Assembly (NCBI GenBank): GCA_965112735.1
Contig: OZ218956.1
Coordinates: 2,852,001 to 2,916,000 of the forward strand
Length of the DNA stretch: 64,000 bases
Source: Phaeosaccion multiseriatum
Lineage: Eukaryota; Ochrophyta, other classes
Reading direction: 5' to 3'
The stretch's first letter is position 1. Every line of letters starts with the position of its first letter. This document shows, piece after piece, positions 22,826-39,096 of this stretch. The notes under the pieces were generated by a model. The model was not told the DNA's origin, made no database searches, and worked only from the letters and a program-made list of their open reading frames with translations. Position numbers and translations under genes: made by a program.

Positions 22826-25404
22826 TCTCCATATCCGTGTGGCTCCTTTCTGATGAGGCTGCCACAGCTTGACACTCCACACGCTGTGTAGGTGCCTGGT
22901 TTCACGCAAACCGTGGCTTTGCTCGCCCCCGCTGATGATGCCGCCGCACTACCGGAGTTGGCTGTAGTAGCAGTCGCCAGCGAGGAGGTCAGACTCCTCT
23001 CCTCATCGCCGTGCTTGCCCTGGTCTTCGAAGACCTGCTGGTGCTGGTGCTGCTGCTGGTGCTGCTGCTGCTGCTGCGCAAGTGGAGAGGGTGAGGTCTC
23101 AATGGGGTTGTGGCGCGCCGCTTTAACTCTCTCCCCGAGGTCGGACGCTGCGCCTCTTGCCTCGGCCGCGATGGCGCTAAAGTACGCCATCCTCACCCGC
23201 TGTCGTTTCTCATTCGCGGCTTTCAACTCCTCACTCTCCTCCTTCCCTGCATCAGCGAGGATGCTGATGGTGGTGCTGCTGACGCCGCCCCCAGCACCGC
23301 CGCGTCTCGCCCCACTCTCTCCTCCTCCACTACTTCCACTGCCATCTTCTGGCCCGTATACCTCGGATGCCCTGCGTATCTGCCTCTGCTTCATGCTGTG
23401 CTCATCAAGGCGAGGGTCTGCCGCAATGCGCTGGAGCTTGGGCAGGATCTTGGCTCTGTGCAGACGAAGCAGCGTAGACGTGTGTGGTGACATGGCGGCT
23501 GATTGTGCCACCGCCACCACCTCTCTAGTCAGCGGCAGCGACAAGGAGCTGTCCCCCAGCACAATGGCGGTCATCTCAACCCCCCTACCCTCCTCAAACA
23601 CGGGGAAGAAGCGCAGGTGGTCCTTACTCAGCCTCGCCAGCGCCACAGCCGCCCTATACCGAGCCTGCGCCACCACCCTCTGCACACTCGCGCTCAAGGG
23701 TAAGCCCTCTGGATAACCAACCGGTCCAGGCGTCGCCAGGACCCCCACCAACACCTGCACGGCCTTGTAGCGGTCGCTCAGGATGAAGTCATTGGCCACG
23801 CCCACGTCTCTGTCGAACGTGTTGGCGATGCGCGCCACAATATTGGCAATCTCTCCCCGGCAGCGCAGGGTGTTGACCGCCGTCCTTGCTGCGGCTGGAA
23901 GCTGCGCCTGGTCGGCATCGGCTGCTCGGTAGCCACCTCCCCCGCCCCCTCCGGTGCCGGTGTTGGAGCTGGTGTGACGGAGGCCTCTGGTGTGGCCGAG
24001 GCCTCGGCCGTCCTCCCAATGCACATGCAACGCTAAACGCTCCAGGCTCCGCTTGAGAAGGCCGCTCGTCATGAGCAGCCTACGACCCGCGGAGATGCTG
24101 GCTAGGTTGGAGAGCACGCGGAAGAAGGTCCAGGGCAGCTGCACAAGCTTGCACGTGGCGGCGTCCGAGGGGAAAGGCGGCGTGGAGAAGCCTCGCCAGA
24201 AGGTGCGCACCCCCCGGGGCTCAGGCCTTGCTCGCTGTCGTCTTGCTGTCGTCGTTGGTCGCTCAGCGCCGCCATCCCCTTCCCCTTCCGCTTCTCCCTT
24301 GCTGCTGCAGTCCTTCTCTCCTCCTCCTTCTCCTCCTCCTCCTCCTCCTCCTCCTCCTCCTCCTCCTCCTCCTCCTCTGTCTTCCTGCTGTCTTCGTCTC
24401 CTTGACGGGTTACCGCTGGAGCTGCTCTCGTCCATGGCGGCTAGGGCTGCCTCCCCCCTGTTGACAATGGCAGGCACCATGGGAACGAGCCGCAGGAGCG
24501 CCTTGACGAGATCGTAGTTGTCCAGCAGATTGCTCGTGGTGATGTTGCTGCTCATGAGCCGAGAAAGGGCCAGGCAGAGGTTGTGGATCATAGGGATGTC
24601 GTCCGTGAAACTGGGGCAGCGGTCAGGTCAGCAGGGCACATGAGGCCGGGGGGGGGGGAGGGGGAGGAGAGGAAAAGGGGAGGGAAGGAGGGAAGGGGAA
24701 GTGCACCAAGCAAAGGATGACAAGAAGCACAAACAAGGGAATGGATGTGAGATCGAGAAGAGAGGAGGAGGGGTACACATGTCGCCAAGTAGAGAGGGGA
24801 GGATTAGCACGGCACATCAGCGGGTTGTTCCACCCACCCCTCCTCTCCCCTCCCCTCTAGTGGGGCAGTACCAACAAGTCCGCCAAGTCCACTACGCAAC
24901 GCAACCTCCCATGCTACGCCGCCCCAGCCCCACACGCAATCACAGAGTCGACCGCCGACGGAGCACTGACTTACGAGAGCGTGGTGAGGAGCGGCTGAGC
25001 AACATTTCGCACAATCCTCTGCAGGATGGGCACCGCCACCTCCTGGGGCATGTAGGCCCCCTCGGGCTCGGGCTTAAGAAGGCCCGTCACCACCTCATCC
25101 TCCTCCTCAGGGGATGGCAGTGGACAGAGCGTGGCCAGGCAGATGGAGGCGCAGCTGACACACAGCACCTGCTGGCGGAAGAAGTAGGACTCCGAGTCGG
25201 CAACACAGGGCACCTTGAGCATGATCGAGAGGTCCTGAATGGCGTTGGTGGTCAGCACGCAGTCCACAACGGCACTCAGAGCGGCGCTGGCGGGCTCCGT
25301 GGGGGCGCTCGCCATGACTGCCAGTGCCCTGCAGCCGAGCTGCACGCAGAGGAAGGCTAGCTGGACCATGGCACTTACTCCTGTCGCCGCCGCGCCTGTA
25401 TCAC

Positions 25405-25437
<33 letters not shown>

Positions 25438-28400
25438 CTCTTGCTGCTTTGGTAGGACCTCTAAGGCCGCTGAAGCTGCTCCCCCCTGTGAGAGCCATGT
25501 TGTTATACTTGCCCTCCATGAGCTCCAGAAAATTTGTCTGCACCGCATGGCAAAGGTAGTGCAGGACGGGCTTGCTGGGCAGGACCAGATTCACAGTTGC
25601 CGGCGACGACCCCTTCTGGCCCAGGCTCCCACTAGCCCCACGGGTAGCGCGTCTACTGCCGCTACGACCGCTCTCGCCGGCGGTGTGTGAGCTGACTCTT
25701 GGCCCCGTCTGTTCTCCTTCACCTCCTACTACTGGTGCTCCTGCTGCTACTCCTGCTGCTGCTCCTGCTGCTGCTCCTGCTGTTGTTGCTCCTGCTACTA
25801 TAGCCTCATCGCTGCTGCCGACGCCATTGATTGCACCGCTACCGAATTGGACGGATCCGCTCTCTCGACTCGCCCCACTCAGCGCGGCGCTGCCGAACCG
25901 AGCAGCGGACCCCCCTTCTTCTCGGCTCGCTTCACTCACTGCGCCGCTCTTCCTGTTGTCATCTTTGCCCTGGCCGTGGCTGTGGTGGGGATGGTGATGC
26001 CCGTGGCTGTGGGTGCGGTGACGATGCTGCTGCTGCGGATGGTCGTGGTCGTGTTGGTGTTGGTGGTGGTGGTGGTGGTGGTGGTGGTGGTGGTTCTGGT
26101 GGTTATGATTATGGTGATGATGGTGGTGGTGGTGGTGATGGTGGTGGTGACCATGATGGCGCCGACCGTGATGAGAGCGGTCCTGATGCGCACTCTCGCA
26201 GTGAATCCCATACAACGCGAGCACATACAACAAGATGGCACCCTGCGCCCCGAGCTCCGGCGTGAGGCCGTAGTAGTAGCCCGTCTGCTCGGGACGGACG
26301 AGGAAGCGCACCACGGGCTCTAGGGTGTGCATCCGAATCAAACTCAGGACCGTCTCCTTGGTGTCAGGGCCGTCTACACGTAGCATAAACGCGAGGTATG
26401 CGTACAAGTGCGTTTGGAGGTCGGAGGCAGCGGCGGCCCCTGCGGCCCTGCTGACCATGATGTGAGGGCTTGGGTTGTGGCTGTGGTTGTGGCTACGTCC
26501 TCCTTCTCCTCCTCCTCGTCCTCCTCCTCCTGCTGCTGCTGCTGGTGCTGCTGCTGTTCCTGCTGCTCCTGCTGCCTCTCCCCCGTTTGCACCGCCAGCC
26601 CCTCCTTCTCCTCCTCCTTCTCCCCCCCTTCCTCCTCCCTCTGAAGAAGAGACAGCGACGCCCCCAACCCCCACCCCCACAGTTGAAGAGTAATTCGCCT
26701 CCCTGCTCCTCTCTGCTCCTCTGTGACACACCCTGTGCTTCCCTGACGAGCATCTCCTGCGAAGTGAGAGCCACCCCATACCCGCTGCTGTGTGCGTGGC
26801 TGTGGACCTTGGCGGCCTCAGCGAGGGTTTGTATCACCCCTACCACCTCGAGCAAGCGGTCCTGAGAGCGCTCCTTGGCCATGGCAAGCACGCAAGAGAG
26901 ACCCTTGGGGACTGAGGCGCGCAAGAGCTCGAACAAGAGCGCAGAGTCTCCAGCCACCTGCCCCAGACAGAGCACAGCCATCCAGACGGAGGGGTCGCCC
27001 GGCTTGAGGTGCCGGTTGAGGGCAATGAGGCCCTTGTTGGCCACCAGAGTGATGCGGTTGAGTTGGTAGAACTCGTGGCAGTAGACGGGGTGCATCATGC
27101 CATACAGCACTTGGAGGAAGTAGTGCATGGTCTCTGTGGGCATGGCCCCAAACACGGGGTCCTTCTTGAGTTGCCGCCACTTGTTGGTCAGGCTGCTCGC
27201 CTTGACAATGTACGTCATCTTCTTGTACACGCGAATCTCCTGCGGTAGGGATGCAATGAAGGCCTGCTCGCGGCGGTGGTTGTAGCGGTAGACGATGAGC
27301 CGAGCCGCTGTGTCGAGCTCAAAGAGCATGAGTCTCAGCAGCCGGGGAATGGCGTTGAGCTTGGACAGTTCGTCAGCAAAGTGCTTCGACAGGGCTCCGA
27401 GCAGAGGGGCAATGTTGAACAGCACGGGGTCCACATGCCCCTTGATCAGACTCGGCAGCCCCACATTGACCAAGGCCTCCAGCTTCCGACTCAGCCACCT
27501 GCAGCAGGAGTCGTGTTGATCCGACAGCTGCAACAGCATGGCGATGGCCAGTTTCCTCCTCCGCTGGTCGGGCGTGTGGTATATATCGTCCAGCAGCGAG
27601 GTGCTGCTTGCCTCGAGTTGCGTTTGAGACCACTGGGCAGTGTGCCAGTCTGTGACTGTGTCCAGCAGCTGCTTGTCGCTGCGGGTGCCTCGCTTCCCCC
27701 CTTGGGTGCCGTCTTGTACTTCTTCATCGCCGAAGTCCATCTCCTCGGCGCTCTTGGGAGCAGGAACGGCACGCTTTCTCGTTCTGCCCTTCCTTGACTG
27801 AACCTGGCCCTGCTCCGCCTTGGCTTCACCTTCTGCTGCTGCTGCTGCTGCTGCTCCTGCTGCTGCTGTCGTTGTCCCTTCCTTTTCTCCGTCCTCGCCC
27901 CCTGTCTCGCCCTCCGCCGCCGCACACATCGCATCGATATCATCCTGCAGCTCAGACTCGTTGTTACACTCGCTCCCATCACTCGAGCTCCTGCTGCTCC
28001 CCCCACTGCTACTACTTGAGCTGTCGTCGCTGCTCTCCAAGCTATCAAGACTTCCAATACTCACGGCATCGTCCTCCTCCTCGGCACTGTTGTCCCCCCC
28101 CCACTCCCCCTCTTCCGGCTTGGGCTTCGGTTTGGGTTTCTGAGCAGACAACACCGGCAGTAGTCTCATCTTCTCCACGCCCATCTCCTGAACATGGTCG
28201 GCTATGGGGTTGTTGGCTCCAGCCAAGCTCGCCTCGTGCACACCCTTGTCTTGCATTTGCTGGGCGTACTCCATCACTGCTCTGCCCTGTGCTCGCACCC
28301 TGCCGGTCACGTCGGCGTGCTGCTCCGCCTCCCAGTCCTGCACAGGCATGTCTTGAGCCCCATCCCCGGTCTTCCGCTGTTCTTCCTCAGCCCTATCCAC

Positions 28401-28442
28401 CAGCTCCGCCAGAGGCGGAGGAGGGGCGGCAGGCGTCGGCAT
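21391..28442 (-). CDS. Giant low-complexity protein of unknown function, helical-repeat-like segments
   Basis: Three exons: 28442-26732, 26640-24975 and 24610-21391; phases 1 and 2 agree; about 2,198 aa. No family recognised. Ordered parts are Leu-rich amphipathic helices resembling armadillo/HEAT folds, e.g. LAIAMLLQLSDQHDSCCRW, ALLRLVPMVPAIVNRGEA and FFRVLSNLASISAGRRLLM. They are interrupted by simple tracts: Glu/Ser runs near the N-terminus, a Gly/Ala/Glu run at the start of exon 2, a His tract of over 60 residues mixed with Asn/Gln (around 25980-26190), Gly runs, about 20 Ala next to Gly (22750-22830), and Gln-rich tails. Interpretation: a scaffold with disordered linkers. The start is the first ATG after an upstream A-rich leader. 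Reading frame, splice sites and conserved helices all support a real gene; function unknown. Confidence 0.75.
22690..22824 (-). repeat. Coding trinucleotide tracts (poly-Ala, poly-Gly) in the giant gene
   Basis: (TCC)n then (CTG)n on the plus strand; in the minus reading frame they give Gly and Ala runs. The (CTG)n part is about 19 units and nearly perfect, so it is likely length-polymorphic. Confidence 0.85.
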
Positions 28443-28831
28443 GATGAGGCAAAAAAAAGGAGAAGAAAAAGGCCTCGCCTCCTCGCCTGCCCGCCGTTTT
28501 CCGAAAAGTTAATGGCACATCAGCTCTCTACTTAGTCTTACCAGTCCCCTCTCTGCCCTCTTCCCCAGGGGAGGGTACATGGCCCATAAGCTATCTCATT
28601 TGGTAGGTGTAGTAAGTCAGGGAGCGTTTCACTTTTATTTCATTGACTGTCCAGAGATAATCGTCCAGAACATGATGGTCTCTTGCCTCATGGGTTGGAG
28701 TAAAGACATGGCTATGGAGTAAGATAGAAGAGAAAGAGGCGGGGTAACTTCTTGAGGGCGTCTAAGGTGGAACACGGGGAGAAAGTAGAAGGCTTTGGCG
28801 CGAAGGAGGGCACTTCGGAGGAGGGAGGGGG
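28443..28831. promoter_or_regulatory. Putative bidirectional promoter (giant gene / Arg-rich protein gene)
   Basis: A 389-bp gap between divergent start codons. It contains AT-rich patches (ttttatttcattgac near 28632). Inference from arrangement. Confidence 0.45.
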
Positions 28832-29629
28832 ATGTTTCGTCGGGATGTGGCGCTACGGAGAGCCAGGGAAGAGGAGGAGAAGGCACGGGAGAAAGTGGAG
28901 AAGCCCACGAAAGAGAGGAGAGAGAGAATAATGCGAAGCATCTATGGGAGGGGAGTGACCCAAATGGCGGAAGACAACAAGGTTGGTGAAGTGGGTATGT
29001 CCGGCATTCAACAGGAGTCAAGCAATCCTAATCAGCCCCTAACAATGCCCAAATAAACGCAGGCTAGACGACAGCGCTGGATAGAAGAAGAAGAACGGGA
29101 CCCCCAAAGTTGGACGTTGCGACAGCCCGACAAGTCTGTCCTCGACCACACTTTCAGAGACAGGCAGCCGTCCATGGAGGTGGGTCGGGAGGATGGGACT
29201 GTGTCTGCCCAGAGATACGTACCGAGGGCAGCGTACAGAGGCGGAGGGCAGCTTGACGAGGACAAGACGGCCAAGTTGCAGGCGGAGAAGGACCGGCAAA
29301 GTGTCCTGCGAGGCAACGATGACTGCGCCCTGTACAACCCAGGCCGAGGCTCGTCGATGGTGTTGGACACCGCAGGTATACGGGGACGGATAGAGCATCC
29401 ACAGTACTGCCCTGCCCAGCTTCTACTGAGAGAGAGGAACCAGGTATGGATGGATGGATGGATGGATGGATGGATGGATGGATGGATGGATGGATGGATG
29501 GGCAGGGCAAAGGGAGGGGGGGGTCTTTGATTCAGAATAGCGGGGGTGACCTTTCCCTTGGATTAGTATGTTACTACTATTACAGCACCGTCGCCCTCAT
29601 CGTCGAAGTCTTCTTCTTTCTTCTTTTCT

Positions 29630-29697
<68 letters not shown>

Positions 29698-30645
29698 CTA
29701 TTGTTGCTGTCGTTCTTCCTTCTTCTTGGTCTTCTTCTCTCCTTCTTTTTAACCCCCCCCCCCCCCGTCCTCTCCCCAGGCACTCGAGCTCGGTCATGAC
29801 ATGACCTTCCAAACCAAAAACGACATGGAGAGGCTGTGGGAGACCGTCCAGAGAAGAGACGTTCTCGACAGCGGCGAGTACATGGGAGACAGCGATCCGC
29901 AGGGACAGCCGCAGTGGAGGGACAACGACCCGTCCAAGTGGAGAGGGGTTACAGACATGAGGGTGGGTACCCGGGCCAACGACAACAAGACTAGGTAAGA
30001 TTACGTATGTATATATAGCGAGGTTTGCGGGCAGGTCTCTGGAAAGTCCTCAGTCTTTGTTTTCCTTGAATCACTCCTCATTTCCCCAGAACCGTAGCGG
30101 GATACAAGTTCCCTGCCAGCATCTTCCACAATCGGAAGTACTCGCCCCCTGAGGGCCTAGAGAGGACGCGGCACCCTGACAAGGAGCTCTCCATGCACTC
30201 GCGCTTCCTGCCGCGGGCTCCGCTCGGAAGGTACATCCCCGCCCCAGAGTCGTCATATCGATCAAAGTTCAATTGGAAGGAGGAGGACGCCGACCCAACG
30301 AGATACCCACCCGATAAGGTAACCTGCTGCTGCTGACTAGGAGCGAGCGCCTCGAGGAGCGTACATCCCATAGCTAACATTGTGCTTGGTGTGGGCCTGG
30401 CTCGATTCGTGGGGTGCTGGCTGGAGGCTAGTGCCACAATACTGGGCAAAGTGCTGTGTTCTGCTCCTTGGGGTATTTTGCTGAAGGCCCTTGCCTACTA
30501 CATCGCGCCGCGAAGTACTTCCGTTCCCTCCTCACTTGCTTGCTTTTGCTATTACCTAGACTCATCGCATCCCCTGTTCTCTTCTGTTTTCTCCTTGACT
30601 GCACAGACATACTTCATTAGCTGGAAAGGAAGAAGGTCGTCCTGA
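28832..30645 (+). CDS. Unrecognised Arg/Tyr/Pro-rich protein, possibly cytoskeletal
   Basis: Five exons: 28832-28981, 29063-29443, 29780-29994, 30090-30318, 30607-30645; phases 0,0,2,0; about 337 aa. The first intron is only 81 bp and removes an in-frame TAA. The N-terminus is a charged helix ([18 protein letters not shown]). The rest is basic, with recurrent Tyr-Pro/Pro-Arg elements ([52 protein letters not shown]). Such extended motifs occur in small microtubule-associated and axonemal inner proteins, but I do not recognise a family and infer this only weakly. CCDC39 in the same window shows that the organism has axonemes. Confidence 0.72.
29446..29502 (+). repeat. (GGAT)n microsatellite at a donor site
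   Basis: About fourteen TGGA units start three bases after the donor gtatgg at 29444. It opens a false Met-Asp-Gly-Trp frame. Confidence 0.9.
29628..29700 (+). repeat. (CTG)n/(TTG)n tract in intron 2 of the Arg-rich protein gene
   Basis: (GCT)n passes into (TTG)n and then a T/C-rich run to the acceptor at 29779. Confidence 0.85.
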
Positions 30646-30770
30646 CTGCTCGGCCCATGATAATGATGAATGAAATAGCTCAAACGCGAGGAATAATGAA
30701 CTAATAGTAATTTCAAGTGCACCTGTTGGTTCGTCATGTTGGTCTCCTTCCACTTTTTCTCCCTTCAGCA

Positions 30771-33755
30771 ATGGGCAAGGCTTCCTTAGCGTGGTTATTC
30801 TCTGTGCTTCTCATTGTTCTCTTGGTTACTCTCGGAAGTGGATTTCGAGGTGCTGTTCTCAGCCGTACGAATGCCAGGGGAGGGGAGCGATGGGGGGGAT
30901 TCACCCATCATCACGGAGCACCAGGAGCAGTAGCAGCAGCAGGGCGAAGGTTAAAGGCTGTCAGTGGCGAGGAAGAGAAGGAAGAGGTCACTGCAGCTCC
31001 CGCCGGCACGCGTCAAAAGGTGGGTACTCCTTCAAATGACACATGTTCTCTCTCTTCCCCCCTTCAACTCGTGGAAAGAGCTGACAAAGCCCCCTTGTGA
31101 TACCCCACACAGCTGAATCCCCTGACAGTCCTTCAAGCCGTGTACTCCGCTGTCTGGGGTGGTGCGGATGCCAAAGAGGGGAGAAAGGACCGCCAGTACC
31201 CGTATTTTATCGGCCTCCCCTTGAAACCCGCCTTTAGCAGGAAGACGGTGGTGAGCGAGGCAAGCGAGGACATTTGGATGCTCGAACAGGTACAACAGAC
31301 GAGGGGGGCTGCTGCGCGTAGGCAATGATGCCACTCAGAAAGGACCCGTTCTTTCATCAAGTCTCTGACATCGCCCCCCAACCCACCGTATGAGCAGGAG
31401 CTGGGTTTCTTTAACGTTAGCACGAACATCCGCATGACGGTGGTCCGTCTCGAGTCCGGAGGCCTCTGGGTCCACGCTCCTATAGCCCCAAGTGAGTACT
31501 CTCCGACACCCTTGTCCCATCAGAGTGGCGGCAGCGTGAGAGGAGGGGGGCGATGCTTATGGAGATGGAGGAGAGGGAAGAAATGCAACTGCCCCAGTGG
31601 TCCAGCCGCACCTGCCGGTCTCACCCTTCGCCCCCCTTTGTGTGTCTGTCCTTCCTTCCTCTCTTCCTCCCTCCCTTCCATCCGTCCTTCGCAGCACAGG
31701 AGTGTCTGCAACAGCTGTCGGACATCGGCGGAGAGGTTGAACACGTCATCCTACCCACAACTGCGGTAGAGCACAAGAGCTTTGTTAAGCCCTTCGTCCG
31801 CAACTTCCCCAAAGCAAGGGGTGAGTGAGCGACCCTGCCCAGATTATATCCCCCTTTTGATCTTTGGATGCCCTTTGAATCGAATGGATCGGCTAGACAC
31901 TGACCTGAAGCACACGTCGCTGCTCTATCTGCATCTGTTCGTACGACCAGTTTGGGTGGCTCCGGGGCAGTGGTCCTTTCCCTTGAACCTACCCTTGGGG
32001 TTCCGAGTCGACGGGTACCTGTGCCAAGACGCCGCTCCTTGGGATGGAGAGATTGAGTCTTTGCTCTTCCGCCCCCCGCTGAAAGGGGTGGGGGAAAGCA
32101 ACGAAGTGTACTTCTTCCACAAGTGAGTTGTGCTTGGTGGGGAGGAGGAGGAGGAGGAGAGAGAGAGGGGGGGGGGCTTGATTTGTAGATACCCCCTGCA
32201 ATGCGTCATCAGGTATTTGTTACCTTGGCGTGGACCCATCCATCCACCCTTGGGGGTCACCCCCCTGTCGATATTCCCTGTCGGTGGTATATCCTATAGC
32301 GTCTCGCCTCCCGACCGCCGTACCATTCTGTCAGGCGCTCTGAGACCCTCATTGTCACGGATGCGGTACTTAAAATTGACGTGGAGCCACCAGAGGTAAG
32401 TAAGCCCTGCATGTAACGCCTCCTCAGCAAAGTGTGTGGTAGGGACGTGTGGACAAGGGCTCCATTTGTCTCCCGTAGCAGAAGGTCCCGACCGACTCCG
32501 AACTGACGTGAACTGTCTCTGCTGCTTCAGGTCATCCCTGTGCCGGAGCTGCTGGACTCTGCCAGAGGAGAGGACGGCCTCGAAGTGCCTGACACACTCG
32601 AGAACCGAAGGGCAGGGTGGGTCAAGAAGTCCCTCCAGGTGGGTGGGTGAGCGATGGGAGGCTGAGCAAGAGGGGGGGAAATGTCTGATTTAGTCTTTTA
32701 GTTGAGACACACGTGTGTGGAGCAGCGCTGCACTGCTTTGGCGAGGGAGTTGCGCCTTTCTACTCTGTTGCGCCTCATCCTGACTCCACTTCGCTCTCTC
32801 TTCTCTCTCTCTCTCTGTGTGTGTGTTCTTCCTGTGGCGATGGCCCAGATCCTGTTCCTTGGCCCCGCCCAGCCGCAGACATTCGATCTAGTGGGCCAGA
32901 AGCTCGTGGTCAGCCCAGTGATTCGCACGCTGGTGTTCAACCGCGTCAAGCCCTACGTCAAGGAATTCATCGATGAGGTCACCAAGTGGCCGTTTAAGGT
33001 GAGAGAAATGTGTGTGTATGTGAAATGAGTGTATGTGTGTATGTGCGTGTGTGTGAGTGTGTGTGAGTGTATGTATGTGTGTGTGTGTGCGTGTGTGTGT
33101 GAGTGTGTGTGTGTGTGCGTGGGTGCGCATGTGCGTGTGTGTGAGTTCTTCTCCTTCATCGTCACACGAGTGTGTTGTTGGAGTGTGGAGTGTGGAGGGG
33201 GCAGGGTAGAGCTCAACAAAGACCCTCGTCCCCTCCGTCCAGTCCCGTTTAAATACATGTCGAGGCTTGTGGTCGGTCCTGGAAACTTTTGGACACACGT
33301 CTTTCTTTCTCTCTCTCTCTTTCCCTCTCGACTGACGACCCCAACCACCCAAATCTCCGTACAATGGTATGCATCAATGTGCCTCCAACCACCAGAGCAT
33401 CATCGCGGCTCACTTCACCTCGCCAATAGCAGCGTCACCAATGGACCTCAAGCAGGCCTTTGCGTTCGCGTACCTAGCACAGGAGCAGGACTCCGCTTCC
33501 AAAGAAGCGTCCAGCAGTAGCAGCAGTAGCAGCAGCAGCAGTAGCAGCAGCAGCAGCAGATTACCGGCAGCCCCAGCCCCGAGCCCGTGGGAGGGCGTCT
33601 TGAAGTCTCTGGGACTCGCTACCAAGGGCAGTGGCCGAGAGCGGCAGGCGCAGAAGCTCGAGCTGGTGGATGACCTGGAGCGCATCCCCGCCTCGGACCT
33701 GGAAACCCTCAACTCCATCAATGACTTCATCAATGACGCAGGCCTCGCGGGCTGA
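30771..33755 (+). CDS. DUF4336-family protein, probably plastid-targeted
   Basis: Nine exons: 30771-31019, 31113-31289, 31398-31491, 31695-31820, 31951-32122, 32335-32395, 32531-32638, 32849-32998, 33396-33755; phases 0,0,1,1,2,0,0,0; about 498 aa. The core matches DUF4336, a family of unknown function found in cyanobacteria and plastids: NIRMTVVRLESGGLWVHAP, CLQQLSDIGGEVEHVILPT, EHKSFVKPFVRNFPKARVW and APGQWSFPLNLPLG. The metallo-hydrolase-like layout is known but no reaction is assigned. The N-terminus MGKASLAWLFSVLLIVLLV is a signal peptide; LGSGFRGAVLSRTN follows, like the Phe-containing bipartite leader of complex plastids. Near the C-terminus is a run of about 16 Ser encoded by mixed AGC/AGT codons. 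The downstream exons (LDSARGEDGLEVPDTLENR) look like the family's C-terminal extension. Confidence 0.88.
33008..33150 (+). repeat. (GT)n-rich tract after a donor site in the DUF4336 gene
   Basis: Degenerate TG/TGTA repeats begin about ten bases after the donor gtgaga at 32999. Confidence 0.85.
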
Positions 33756-34198
33756 AGAGCGATCGAACTGAACAGACCCTCGCTGGCTGGGGACTCACTC
33801 AGCCTCACAGCCCCAATACCATGCATGTACGTGCCCACTTGGGTTGTTCCGCCCTTCCCCCTTGTGCCACACAATTCGCTGTCCCCTCCCCCGAAACGAC
33901 CCGCGCAGAGCAGAAGGGGCCAAGCGGGCCCCAAGTGTACCAAGGATGTAGGGGTGTTTGTGGCACACAGCGCCACAGACCTCCTCCTCTCGTCCTCAAG
34001 GCACGCTCTCATGTCTTCTCGTGTATGCAGAGCTAAACAACTGCTCCGCTAATCGCGGTGGTGCTGGTGCTGCTGCGGTTGATACGAAACGCTCTCGACA
34101 GTTCCACACGGCGCCTGTAAGGCTCTGTCTCCCACATCATGCACCGGCCGCGCGAGGAGTGTCTGTAGTGTCTATAGTCAACCCTTGTCATGTCAGAT
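33756..34198. other. Spacer between convergent DUF4336 and ADP/ATP carrier genes
   Basis: Both 3' UTRs; no gene or notable repeat seen. Confidence 0.5.
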
Positions 34199-38061
<3,863 letters not shown>

Positions 38062-39096
38062 TTTATTGTTGAATTAATTTTGACAAGTTTTTGTTTGTTT
38101 GTGTTTTTGTCCGGGGCTTTTGTTTGGATGTACCATTACCACGGTACACTCTCGACCTTTTGTGGTGTATTTTTTTAAGGTGCTCCTTCTTCCTTCCGCT
38201 GCCACCTCTCCGACCTTCACTCCTGCTGTGGGACCTTTTGGGTGTTTCAGCTTATAGACCAGCCCTCCCCCCCCCCCAAAAAAAACCCGTCCAGCCGCAG
38301 CCCCATCTGGAGCCTTGTGCCCACTCGGAGTCCGCTCATCCCCTTCAAGCGGCGGAAGGAGTTGCTCATCCGCCCCGATCGATCGCCGATCGGTCCGCTC
38401 CTCAACACCCTCCTCGAGACCAAGTGGTGTTGACTTTGTACCGCTCCCCAATAGGGCGAAAGTAGGTCTTGTCGTGCCAATGCTCTGCTGCTGCTGTCCT
38501 CCGCACCAACCAGCTTTTGCGTGGGTCCGTACGTGCGTGAGTGAGTTCCCCTGTGTTGGTTCTGTACTTGGAACCCTACTGTACAGGGTAATGCATGTAT
38601 GTACTGGTGCTGTAGAGGTGCCGACCTCTTTGCCTGTGCAATCAATGTAGGTTTCGATGCACAGTTGCGTCGTCACCTCTCCGCCTCTCCTCGAAGGACA
38701 AGGCTCCTTCCCCAATTGGATGACACCACAGCCACCCAGCAAGGATGGAACGAAGCAAGCAGACAGAGCCAACAAGCTCTGCTCTGGTCAGCAGGGTCGT
38801 TCGACGATCGGCCCCATCGCTCACGCCGCGCTATTGCCGCATCAATGCTCTGTCGCCGCTGTCGCTGCTGCTACCGCTGCACCTCAGTCCAAGGCCCATC
38901 AAGACCAGACGCCTCTGGGGCTCTGTCGGTCTCGCGTCGAGCGACCGCCGCAGGCCGGGGGGGGGGGGCAAGGCAGCGAGCTGGGCTGTCCCATGCCTGG
39001 CAACAGGGCTCCTTGCCCGATGACGAAGCGACAATAGGCAGGCATATCGGCTGGCATGCCGGGCCCCCATGCACCCACCCGTTTTGCTTCACCTAG
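38062..39096. other. Spacer between convergent adenosine kinase and carrier genes
   Basis: About 1 kb with both 3' UTRs, a T-rich stretch at 38085-38180 and gatcgatcgccgatcg near 38378. Frames up to about 230 codons have no recognisable product. Confidence 0.45.

Noticed and set aside
38074-38775. Minus-strand frame of 233 codons between convergent genes
   Set aside because: No recognisable segment and no promoter context; it overlaps the T-rich 3' flank of adenosine kinase.
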